64,000 bases of DNA from Adiantum capillus-veneris (taxonomy: Eukaryota > Streptophyta > Polypodiopsida > Polypodiales > Pteridaceae): the NCBI GenBank assembly GCA_014529385.2, contig CM043959.1:49545122-49609121 (forward strand). Direction: 5' to 3'. The notes beneath the pieces were generated by a model. It was not told the origin of the DNA. It saw only the letters and a list, made by a program, of their open reading frames with translations, and searched no databases. Below are positions 1-11,000 of this stretch, one piece after another; position 1 is the stretch's first letter, and each line of letters opens with the position of its first letter. The position numbers were made by a program, and so were the translations under genes.

Positions 1-194
1 ATAGTAGTATTGAAATTTATGCCATGTAAAATCATAACTAACCGTACTGTGTGCATTGTCTAATCCCAGCTTGCATAAAAAGTTTAACTTTTTATTTGCA
101 ACAATAGGTTACTTATATAGTTTATAACCTTCAAAATTTTCATTGACAGGGCAATATTAAAGATTATGCTCCTCCTCTTCCCAGAGAGCCAGAG

Positions 195-267
<73 letters not shown>
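195..267. repeat. (GA)n microsatellite upstream of PUX2
   Basis: Perfect AG/GA dinucleotide run of about 70 bp, about 0.9 kb upstream of the PUX2 start codon. It lies in presumed promoter or intergenic DNA. GA runs can bind GAGA-type BBR/BPC factors in plants, but nothing here shows that this one does. Confidence 0.95.
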
Positions 268-270
<3 letters not shown>

Positions 271-1202
271 CATGCTAGTCAAACTCTCAAAACCACCTAG
301 TATGAGCATCTTCAGCCCTCATTTTCTTCGATTAGGAGAAATGTTTTTGGCAAGATAAAACACAATTTTTTGCCTAGTGATGCTTTGTTTTAGATTTGTG
401 ACAATGCCTTCAAAAGTATGATTTTGATATGCTTCATGTGCGGGGATACCACCCATATATCATCTCTTCAATTGTTGTTATTGTAGGATACCCAACAAGG
501 ACACACGTGCTTCATCAAGTGCTCCAAAATTGTTTTATGAGATTCTTTTCACCTATGAGTAGTTACAATGAAGCCCCCTTGGGATTTAAGGCTAGGAAAA
601 CATCAACAATTTCTATGGATACATATCCATAAAAACATAGCCTTGGTTTGACAATTTTTAGGGAATTTTGAAAATTTGGGTTAAAATTTGCCAAATAGGT
701 ATTCGGCCAATTTCTAAGATTTGTAGGTTTCTATCTCCCCCTCCCCCCTTCCTCCTCCTCTGAACCCCCACCCCCTCTCTACCTACAATAGATATCAAGA
801 AATAAGTGGGGTTACCCCAAATGTAAACGCTTATGGCATCCCTACTTAAAACCTTTCATCCTTACACTCATGTGATACCATATGAAACTACATAGTGAAT
901 CCCTTGGGTCGTCTTCACTCGTGTCTTGAAGTAGTACACCTTCCATCATCAATGCTCACCCAAGTAAGGATACATGCTTCACCTACGTCTCCTTATCTCG
1001 CTTTTTGGGAATTTTAGAGAATTTGAAGGGATTTTGGGAATTCATGACAAATTATTGGGGTATTTTGGTAATTATTTTCTACTTTTAACTTTCTCTCTCG
1101 AAGTGCATAATTTACACGGTACCGTGTTGGTCGGGTCAAACAATCCAACGATGATTTAACTGTGTTGCTCTCTCGGCCGGCTGTTAAACAAGCTCACAAG
1201 AC
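268..1202 (+). other. PUX2 upstream region, no gene seen
   Basis: No convincing coding region. The stretch is AT-rich with a C/T-rich patch at about 731-785. It should hold the PUX2 promoter and 5' untranslated region, since the coding start is at 1203, but I cannot place a TATA box or transcription start with confidence. Short open frames at 429-632 and 974-1159 resemble no protein I know. Confidence 0.5.
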
Positions 1203-2378
1203 ATGGACGATGTGAAGAACCAGTTCAAAGGTCTTGTGAAGAAATTCACATCTCCTTCTTCTTCTTCCAGGTTCAAAGGGGAAGGCCACAAGTTGGGCAG
1301 TGGGCAGGAAAGCTCGCAACAGCCAGCAAAAGCGCAGCCCCCTGCGCAGCAGCAAGCAGACTGGCGGAAGCTTCAACAAGAACGTTGGGGGAGAGAGCGC
1401 TCACCTCACCCAACACCTCGCCAGGATGGATCTAACGCCTCTACATCTCAACCTCAGACTTCCAATGTGCACAATAGCAGTCCTAGCATACCCAGCTCGG
1501 TGGGCTCTTCTAGCAAACATCCTAACGGATCCTCCGTTGATGGTCTCACAGCTGTAAAGGTTGGTCTTCCAGACGGCGCTGAAGATCTACAAACGGGCGA
1601 TGGATCTGAACAGCCCATTGGGGCCCTTGAAGTGGGGAATCTTGATCAGGTGAGCAATCAAGAGTGCAAGGATGCTGCGAAGTTATCCAAAGTAGCCGCT
1701 TTGTGCTCACATGGTGATCATGAGGGAATTGTGAGCTCTTCAGATTTGGTTAGGGTGGCCTCACATGATTCACATGATGCTCAAAGTACAAGCATACCTG
1801 GGTTTGATCCATTCTCTTCACAAATTGATTCACTTTCTATTGGCAAAAGCATGAGTGAATTGCAAATGTATCAGTGTCCAGTTTGTGGACGCTGGTGGAA
1901 AAGTGAAAAAGAAGTTAATGCTCATATAGATGAGTGCTTGAGCCAGAGTACAAGCACTTCAATAGACAACGTATCAGAAAGTGACACAAAACCAGATGAC
2001 AATCTAATTAAGGATTTGCTTGGTGTCTTTCTGTCAGGGGGTCCTTGTAGTGAGACCATAGATGTATTTTTGCGAATACTCCGCAACATTGTAAGAAGCC
2101 CAGAATTAGAAAAATATAGAAAAATTCGGCTCAGTAATCCCAAAATACATGACACTGTTGGGATGGCCCTTGGCGGAGTGGAGCTTTTGGAGGCTGTGGG
2201 GTTTACTTATCAAACTGAAGAAGAAGAGATTTGGGCAGTTATGGATCCTCCATCAATGGATAAAATTAATGCTATGCAAGTGGTTATTACACAGCTAGAG
2301 AAATGTGGTAGTGGCTCTTCGAAAGAAAAAATCAGCTCAAATGAAAAGGCACCAGTGCAAAGGAAAGTGGACAGACAA
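1203..2378 (+). CDS. PUX2: PUX2 exon 1 (finger and PUB domain)
   Basis: Codes for residues 1-392: a Ser/Gln-rich N-terminal tail, the C2HC finger and the PUB domain. It ends ...KVDRQ before a consensus donor (CAA|GTAAGT). The ATG at 1203 is chosen because the MDDVK start and the following basic segment fit PUX2 proteins. Confidence 0.88.
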
Positions 2379-5021
2379 GTAAGTGTTTTGTTCTCTGTGA
2401 GCTCCTCAAAGATTCTGGCACTTGGTTTGTATGCACATATGCATTGGCAAGGGTTGCGTGCAAATAATTCACAATCTTACTTATCTGTCTACATTGAGGT
2501 GTTGCAGGTACGAGTTTTTTATGCTTCTCCGGAGAACTTAGCTGCCAAGATGGAGCTTCCTGACTCATTTTTTCAACTCTCAGCTTCTGAGTTGAGACAA
2601 GAAGCAGCAGCAAGAAAAAAAAAGTTGGAGGACTCTCAACTTCTGATTTCAAAAGTTTCAAGGGATAGGATTGCAACAGCAAACAAGCGGAAGTACAAGG
2701 CTGCAATCATACGCATCCAATTTCCTGATGGAGTGGTTCTACAAGGCATGTTCTTGCCATGGGAACCAACTACTGCAATCTACGAGGTTGGTGCATTTAT
2801 GACTTTAGTAGGCACATGCAGGTTATGGCTTCATATCTTCAGGCCTATCTTACTCGGGAAGTTAATTTATCACTTTTTGTGCTTTCTAGAACAACAAGCT
2901 ATAAGTTATTTTTGTAGATATCAGGTTTGCTTAGGTGCGTAAACTGCAATCTATGAGGTTGGTACATTTATGACTTTAGTAGGCACATGCAGGTTATGGC
3001 TTCATATCTTCAGGCTCATCTTACTCAGGTAGTTAATTTATCAGTTTTGCGCTTTTCTTTTTCCTAGAACTACAAGCCATAGGTTATTTTTGTAGATATC
3101 AGTTTTGCTAAAGTGTGGAACATCCTTAAGTCTGTTGTCAAATCCCTTGAGCTTGCACAAGCGTGGTGGTGTAAGCATTTGTTGTAAGGTGCAGCGGAAG
3201 TGAATGTTGAACTTTGCTCAAGATGAGTGCTCCGAACTGTGCTCAAGGGTTCCTTTTACTTACAAAAGGGAGAGCCTTCCGTTCCTTTATTGAGAGAGTG
3301 CAAATGATCACAAACAAAGTGGAAAAACACTCTGAATGAAGGTGCTGAGACTGAGAGATAGAGAGAGAAGAATACGACATCAGAATGTTGTCAAACCCTC
3401 CTCCAAGGGCCCCACGAGAGAGGTCTATGCTATTGATTGCACAAATCTCGTACAATGGTCTAAATGAAATGGACTTGCCGACGATGTCGTCATCGATGAC
3501 GACGACGACAAGACGGGTTGAAAACTGAAAACGCTAGGGGCCAAAATGTGCAAATCTTGTATTTGCTGAATTTTGACTCTACGTTGGTGACGATGGTGAT
3601 GACAACGATGCGACGACGATGCACTGAAAATGCAGATGTTGAAATCTGCGAATAGCGGGCTGAATCTGCAAACATTGGCTGATTTGACCGTGCGGCGAGG
3701 ATCTGCTGCGAGAAGGTGAGATCTGCGAGGATTGGGAGCTGCGGTGCGGAGTTTGACTGCTGAAAATGCAAAACGCTGATGCTATGGGCTGAACTGTCGC
3801 CGGGAATCTGCAAAACGCTAGACTAAGCTGCAATCTGCAAAAATGTCAGGTTGTCTTGTGATCTACAAAAACGCTAGTGCTGATCTGTTGTTGTTGAAAA
3901 TGCCAGGCTGATCTGCAAGGAAAACGTTGGCTGGTCCTTGTGGTCGAAAACGCTAGGTTCCCTTGTCGGTCTGCTGAGAAGGTGCATTGCCAGATGCTAT
4001 CTGTTGCCTCTTCCGCTAGAAAGTCCTAGCGCTAGCTTTCTTATATATTAACTTAGCCAATTTGCCCTATCCAACTTTTCAACAAAGTCACTTATTAATA
4101 ATAAGTGAAAAATGGCTAAAATAGGGAAAATGGGTTCTGTGCACTGTAAAATGCTCATGATGGCTACTGATTGTAATGCTGATGATCATGCTGTGTGCAA
4201 CCAGAGGATATGCAACTACTCTAAATGCTTGGACATGCACGGCCTGTGAACAGACTCACAAAAGTGCCAGAACACTTCTTAGGCTTACTGAACCCTTGTC
4301 ATGAAGTAGCTTATCCACATGCACATAGGGTTAGATGTGCACGTGACATCCCCTCCTTTTTAAAGTGAGGTACTGGTACCGAACTGCATGGCCTCGAGGG
4401 AGATCACCAACAATGTCTAGAATCGTGGGAAGGACTCTTCGCCGGCCCACTCTGATGCATGGCTCGTGCGATACTTGAACTTCATAAAGGTCTACAATGC
4501 TTGCTTCTTTGAGCCGCGCCGAAAGCGACAGTGATTTATGGCTGCTTCAATGGTCCAACTGCGTCTATGGACATAGATCCACCTTCTTCAAGAATCTCCG
4601 AGGAGGAAAATTCCTGAAACCACTTCCAACACAAAAACATAAACATATCCATTCTATGTAGAGTGACTGGAAAACGACTTTTCTTCTGAAAAGACTATGC
4701 ATGCAATACAGATGAACAAAGTGACGGAGTGTCAAACCGTTCACCAAAAACACGAAAAAATGGAATCGGAACTTGTCTTTTTGATCTAAATCTGTCAACC
4801 GTGGCAAATCACAATGAAAATGCCGATGTTTGATGGAAAAATTTTCTTGTGCTCTTTCTGAGTGTAAGGTGCAGCGGAAGTGAATGTTGAACTTTGCTCA
4901 AGATGAGTGCTCCAAACTGTGCTTAAGGTTCCTTTTACTTACGGAAGGGAGAGCCTTCTGGTCCTTTAGTAAGAGAGTGCAAATGATCACAAACAAAGTG
5001 GATAAACACTGTGAATGAAGG

Positions 5022-5084
<63 letters not shown>

Positions 5085-8000
5085 ATACGACACCAGAATG
5101 TTGTCAAACCCTCCTCCGAAGGCCCCACTCCCTATGGCGAGAGCGGTCTACTATTAATTTCACAAATCTCTACAATGCTTTGGACTTGCCGACGATGTCC
5201 ACGATGATGAGGACGACAACGAGACGGGCTGAAATGTGAAAAGACTAAGGGCTGAAATCTGCAAATCTTTATCTGCTGAATCCTGACTCTATGTCGGTGA
5301 CGATGTCAATGACGGTGATGCAACGACGACGCGCTGAAAACGCAGATGCTGAAATTTGCGTTTTCCGGGTTGAAAGAGTAAACGCTCGTTGATCCGACCG
5401 TGCGGCGAGGATCTGCTGCGGGAAGGTGAGATTTGCGAGGTTCGGAATTTCTTCTGCGATGTAATGTGCAGCGGAATGAATGATGAACTTTGCTCAAGAT
5501 GAGTGCTCCGAACTGTGCTCAAGGTTCCTTTTACTTATGGAAGGGAGAGCCTTCCGTTCTTAATGAGAGAGTGCAAGTGATCACAAACAAAGTGGATGAA
5601 CACGGTGAATGGAAGTGGATGAGACTGAGAGATAGAGAGAGAAGAGAATACGGCACCAGAGATGTTGTCAAACCCTCCTCCAAGGGCCCCACTCTCTATG
5701 GCGAGAGCGGTCTACTTATGATTGCACAATCTGGTACAAGTGCTGATGCAAGTCTAAGTGCTGCGATGTCGATGTCGACGGTGTGGACGACGAGGACGAG
5801 GTTAATGCTGAAAACTGGGTGCTTCGAATCGCTGAATTGATGCTGTTGCAAAAACGCTGACTTTGCTGAATTCCTGCTGCTTCAAAAAAGTTGTGCTATT
5901 GGTCTCTTAAGCGTTGAATTTCTGCTCTTTGAAGCGCTGTTTTGCTGGATCTGAAAACGCTGATCATAGGCTGCTGAAAACGCTAAGTTGGCTGTTCTTT
6001 AACTGCTGCAGAAACGTTGCTATGTTGTCCCTTTGCTGGCTGAAATCTCCTGCTGGAAAACGCTGGAATCCCTGCTGAAAAACGCTGGCAGAAATGCTCA
6101 TGGAAGTGCCAAGTGCATGCTGAATTCGCTGATGCAAAAGCGTTGGTATGGCTGAAAAACTCCAGGCTGAATGGCTGAATCTGCAAGCTGTAAAAAGGCT
6201 GATCTGGTTGATAAAAAACGCTGGTCTTAGGGGGTTCTTGTTCTTGCTGAGAATTGGCTTGTTGAGCAATGCTCCTGCTGCCTCTTCTGCCAGAAAGTGC
6301 TAACTCTGGTTCGCTTATATATTATCTTAGCAAAATTGCCTTACCTAGTTCCCGACAAAAGTCACTTAATAAATAAGTGAAAAATATCAAAAATAGGAAA
6401 ATTAGGTTTAATGTACTGGAAAATTCCTCTGATGGAATTTGATGGATTTGATGGGAATACTAATGATCATGCTGTGTGCAATCGGAGGATATGCATCTAC
6501 TCTACGTGTCTGGGCATGCACGGTCTGCGAACAGACTCACAAAAGTACTTCTTATTCTAGACCGACTTGATTGAACTGAACCCTGGTCATGCTGTAGCTT
6601 GTCCACGGACACATAGGTTTGGATGTGTCACGTGACATCCCCTCCTTTTCAAAGTGAGGTATTGGAACCGAACTGTATGGCGTCGAGGGAGATCGCCAAT
6701 AGCATCGGGAATCCTGGAAAGGACTCTTCGCCGGCCCACTTTGATGCTTGAACTTCATAAAGGTCTGCAACGCTTGCTTCATTGGGCCGCGCCGAAAGCG
6801 ACACAAAGTCTCCTGTGGCTCCTTCAATGCTTCAACTTCGTCTAGAGTCATGCTTCTTCCTTCTTCAAGAATCTCCATGGCTAAAAATTCCTGAAACCAC
6901 TTCCAACACAAAAACATGAACATACCCATTCCTTGTAAAGTGACTGGAAAAAATCTTGTCTTCTCTAAAGACTGTGCATGCAATGTACATGAACAAATAG
7001 ACAGAGTGCCAACCCGTTCACCACACACAGGCAAACAGTGAGATCAAATCTTGTGTTTCTGATCTAAATCAATCAACTGTGGCAAAACACAATGGAAATG
7101 CCTAGGTTTGATGCTCAATCTTTCTTGTGCTCTATCTACGACTGTGTCGTGCCAAGGAAGAGACATTGAATGTGACCTCCTAGAATGCAAACATTTCATC
7201 TTTTCGTGAGAAATTGGCGTATATCCGTGCTCATCCATGAGTGGATCGTGCTCAACGTACAATATGTCATGCGTAGGAAAAGGATCACATAAAGACGCTG
7301 ACTAAAATACAGGAAACGATTATGAATGAAACACTTGTACAATGCGTGCTGACTAACCACTCGAACACATAATACTACTTGTGGGGGTTCTTTGGACCTA
7401 GGCTCGAGAGCCAAGATCGGTTCTTCGTGATCGATCGAATCTTTTTGTGGGGGTTCTGTGGACCTTGACTCGAGAGCCAAGGTCGGTTCTTCGTGATTGA
7501 TCGAATCTGCAATGAGGTTAGCTTCACTAGAAAAAGTATCAACTAAACCATCATCTTTGTGAACAATCCATCATCTTCATGCAAATTTTCATGCTTGTGA
7601 GAAATCACATCTTCATGCAAATCATCATGCTTGTCATTGTCATTCAAATCATCATGCAAATCCTGTGTGTCATGCTTTAAAGAAGAAGAGACTAAGAGAG
7701 TCTCCTTTTTCCGAATCTCTTCAATCTTCGCCTGCACATTAGAAATGAGAGAGGAAGAATGAACAACGTTCTTGCGATCCAATTTTGTTTTTCTTTTTGC
7801 GTACTTGCGATCAAATTCTTTGGCCTCCAAGCGTAATTGCTCGCGCTCATGCTCCATGGTTGCCATTCTTGCTTCGTGCCACGTTGTCATCATGTCCATC
7901 ATCGTCTTGCACCAAGCCTCCATAGGATCTGGTGCAATCCTTGGCGTAGATGGGGAAGGGTGAGGGTCAGAAAAACCTCCAGGTGGTGACAATTCTTCTT

Positions 8001-11000
8001 CACTACTCCCATGCTCACCACCTCCAAGCGAAGTATCCATTCCGCTTCCAGTGATGACCATCCACTGAAGTCGTGGGTTCTTGTGGTCTTGGGTTCTTAA
8101 GTTCACGAGGAACTTGAGTTCTTGGGGGTCTTGGTTCTTGGGTTCTTGAGGGTCTTGAGGTTCTTGAGTTCTTGCGGTTCTTGAGGTTCTTGCGGTTCTT
8201 CTTTCGCTTGCAATCTGCGTTAGAGAAGGATCTTCTCTTCACCCGAGTACTCTTCTTTTCCGTGGGCGCACCCCTTGGCAGCCTTGTGCTCACACCAAGG
8301 TTGCTTTTTCCCACCTCACGTCGATTGGCCGGCCGCTAAGTGCACTGTGCGCTCTCAATGAGTGAAAAGAGGCACAAGGGGAGGCTGGACAAGCCCTTCT
8401 TTCTTGGGTTTCCTATCACTCTTCAAGAACATGATTAGGAATCGACACGCCCAAGAGGACTTGGGTTACGTGCGACCGCAAGAAGCAAAAAAAATTCTTT
8501 GATTCTTTCCTTGAGTGATACAGAACACTGCCAAAGCTCTGATACCAATGTAAGGTGCAACGGAATGAATGATGAACTTTGCTCAAGATGAGTGCTCCGA
8601 AGTGTGCTCAAGGTTCCTTTTACTTATGGAAGGGAGAGCCTTTCGTTCTTAATGAGAGTGCAAGTGATCACAAACAAAGTGGATGAACACTGTGAATGGA
8701 AGTGCATGAGACTGAGAGATAGAGAGAGAAGAGAATACGACACCTGAAATGTTGTCAAACCCTCAAGGGTCCCACTCTCTATGGCGAGAGCGGTCTACTT
8801 ATGATTGCACAATCTGGTACAAGTGCTGATGCAAGTCTAAGTGCTGCGATGTCGATGTCGACGGTGTGGACGACGAGGACGAGGCTAATGCTGAAAACTG
8901 AGTGCTTCGAATTGCTGAATTGATGCTGTTGCAAAAACGCTGACTTTGCTGAATTCCTGCTGCTTCAAAAACGTTGTGTTGTTGGTCTCTTAAGCGTTGA
9001 ATTTCTGCTCTTTGAAGCGCTGGTTTGCTGGATCTGAAAACGCTGATCATAGGCTGCTGAAAACGCTAAGTTGGCTGTTCTTTAACTGCTGCAGAAACGT
9101 TGCTATGTTGTCCCTTTGCTGGCTGAAATCTCTTGCTGGAAAAGGCTGGAATCCCTGCTGAAAAACGTTGGCAGAAATGCTCATGGAAGCGCCAAGTGCA
9201 GGCTGAATTCCATGATGCAAAACGCTGGTATGGCTGAAAAACGCCAGGCTGAATGGCTGAATCTGCAAGCTGTAAAAAGGCTGATCTGGTTGATCAAAAA
9301 CGCTGGTCTTAGGGGGTTCTTGTTCTTGTTGAGAATTGGCTTGTTGAGCAATGCTCCTGCTGCCTCTTCTGCCAGAAAGTGCTAACTCTGGTTTGCTTAT
9401 ATATTATCTTAGCAAAATTGCCTTACCTAGTTCCCAACAAAAGTCACTTAATAAATAAGTGAAAAATATCAAAAATAGGAAAAAAAGGTTTAATGCATTG
9501 GAAAATTCTCCCGATGGAATTTGATGGATTCTGATGGGAATACTGATAATCATGCTGTGTGCAACCAGAGGATATGCATCTACTCAACGTGTCTGGGCAT
9601 GCATGGTCTGCGAACAGACTCACAAAAGTGCCAGATCACTTCTTATTCTAGACCGACTTGATTGAATTGAACCCTGGTCATGCTATAGCTTGTCCATGGA
9701 CACATAGGGTTGGATGTGTCACGTGACATCCGGTGTCTAGGTGCTGAAAACTGAAAACGTCGGTGCTTTGATGGGTTCTGTCGTGATGAAACTGCAAAAC
9801 GCTAGTCTGCTATGCTGCTCCAAAAACGCCAAGGTTGAATTGGGGGTCTGCTGCAAAAACGCTAGGCTTCTGTTGGTCCTGTTGTCGCCGGGCTGATCTG
9901 CAATGCAAAAACGCCAGGACTTGGTGATGGCTGAAAACGCTGGTCTTTTGCTGATGAAAAACGCCCGGCTTGCTGCCGGGAGGGTCTTGCTGAGAAGGTG
10001 CCTGTTGAAGAAGGTGTTCCTGCTGCCTCTTCTGCCGGAAAGTGCTAGAGCTAGTTTGCTTATATAGTAACTTACTTAATTTTCCCTACCCAGTTCCCAA
10101 CAAAGTTAAAAAATAATAAGTGAAAAATGGCTAAAATAAGGAAAATAGGTTTTCTGCACTGTAAAATGCTCCTGATGGAATCTGATGGTAATGTTGATGA
10201 TCATGCTGTGTGCAACCAGAGGATATTCATCTACTCTAAGTGTTTGGACATGCACGGTTTGCGAACAGACTCAGAAAAGTGCGAGAACACTTCGTAAGCT
10301 AGGTTCGCTGAACCCCTGTCATGAAGTAGCTTGTCCACGTACACATAGGGTTAGATGTGCACGTGACATCGCCTCCTTTTGAAAGTGAGGTACTGGTACC
10401 GAAATGGCGTCGAGGGAGATCGCCAACAGTGTCTGGAATCCTGGGAAGGACTCTTCGCCAGCCCACTCTGATGTGTGGTTCGTGCGATACTTGAATTTCA
10501 TAAAGGTGTGCAATGCTTGCTTCTTTGGGCCGCGCCGAAAGCGACACGCTCCTTTAATGCTTCAACTTCGTCTATAGTCATGCGTCTACTTTCTTCAAGA
10601 ATCTATGAGGATGAAAATTCCTGAAACCACTTCCAACACAAAAACATGAACATACCCATTCCATGTAAAGTGACTGGAAAAATTCTAGTCTTCCTAAAAG
10701 ACTGTGCATGCAATGTAGATGAACATATAGACGGAGTGTCAAACCGTTCATCAAACACACGCAAACAATGGAATTGAAACTTGTCTTTTTGATTTAAATC
10801 TATCAATTGTGGCAAATCATAATGGAAATGCCGATGCTTGATGCTCAATCCTTCTTGTGCTCTTTCGGATATTGTGTCATGCCAAGGAAGAGACATGGAA
10901 TGTGAATTTCTTGGGTGCAAACATTTCATCTTTTCATGAGTAATCCGCATACATCCGTGCTCATTCATGAGTGAATCGTGTTCATCGTGCAATATGGCAT

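Larger units (their letters stand above)
5460..9728 (-). mobile_element. Element A2: complete family A element nested in the A1 LTR
   Basis: LTRs at 5460-6637 (3') and 8549-9728 (5') are about 1.18 kb each and nearly identical by eye. The interior is 6638-8548 with a polypurine tract at 6638-6649 and a primer site at 8536-8547. The flanks tgcga (5455-5459) and tccgg (9729-9733) fit a TSD of tgcgg with one change on each side. The interior of only 1.9 kb holds a gag-like gene and the post-gag region, without pol. Confidence 0.9.

Noticed and set aside
2379-2942. Single 579-residue coding frame from 1203 to 2942
   Set aside because: It includes 43 residues from an intron with clean GTAAGT/TTGCAG ends and an unrelated tail after 2786. 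The spliced join to 53337 matches PUX2 proteins; this frame does not.
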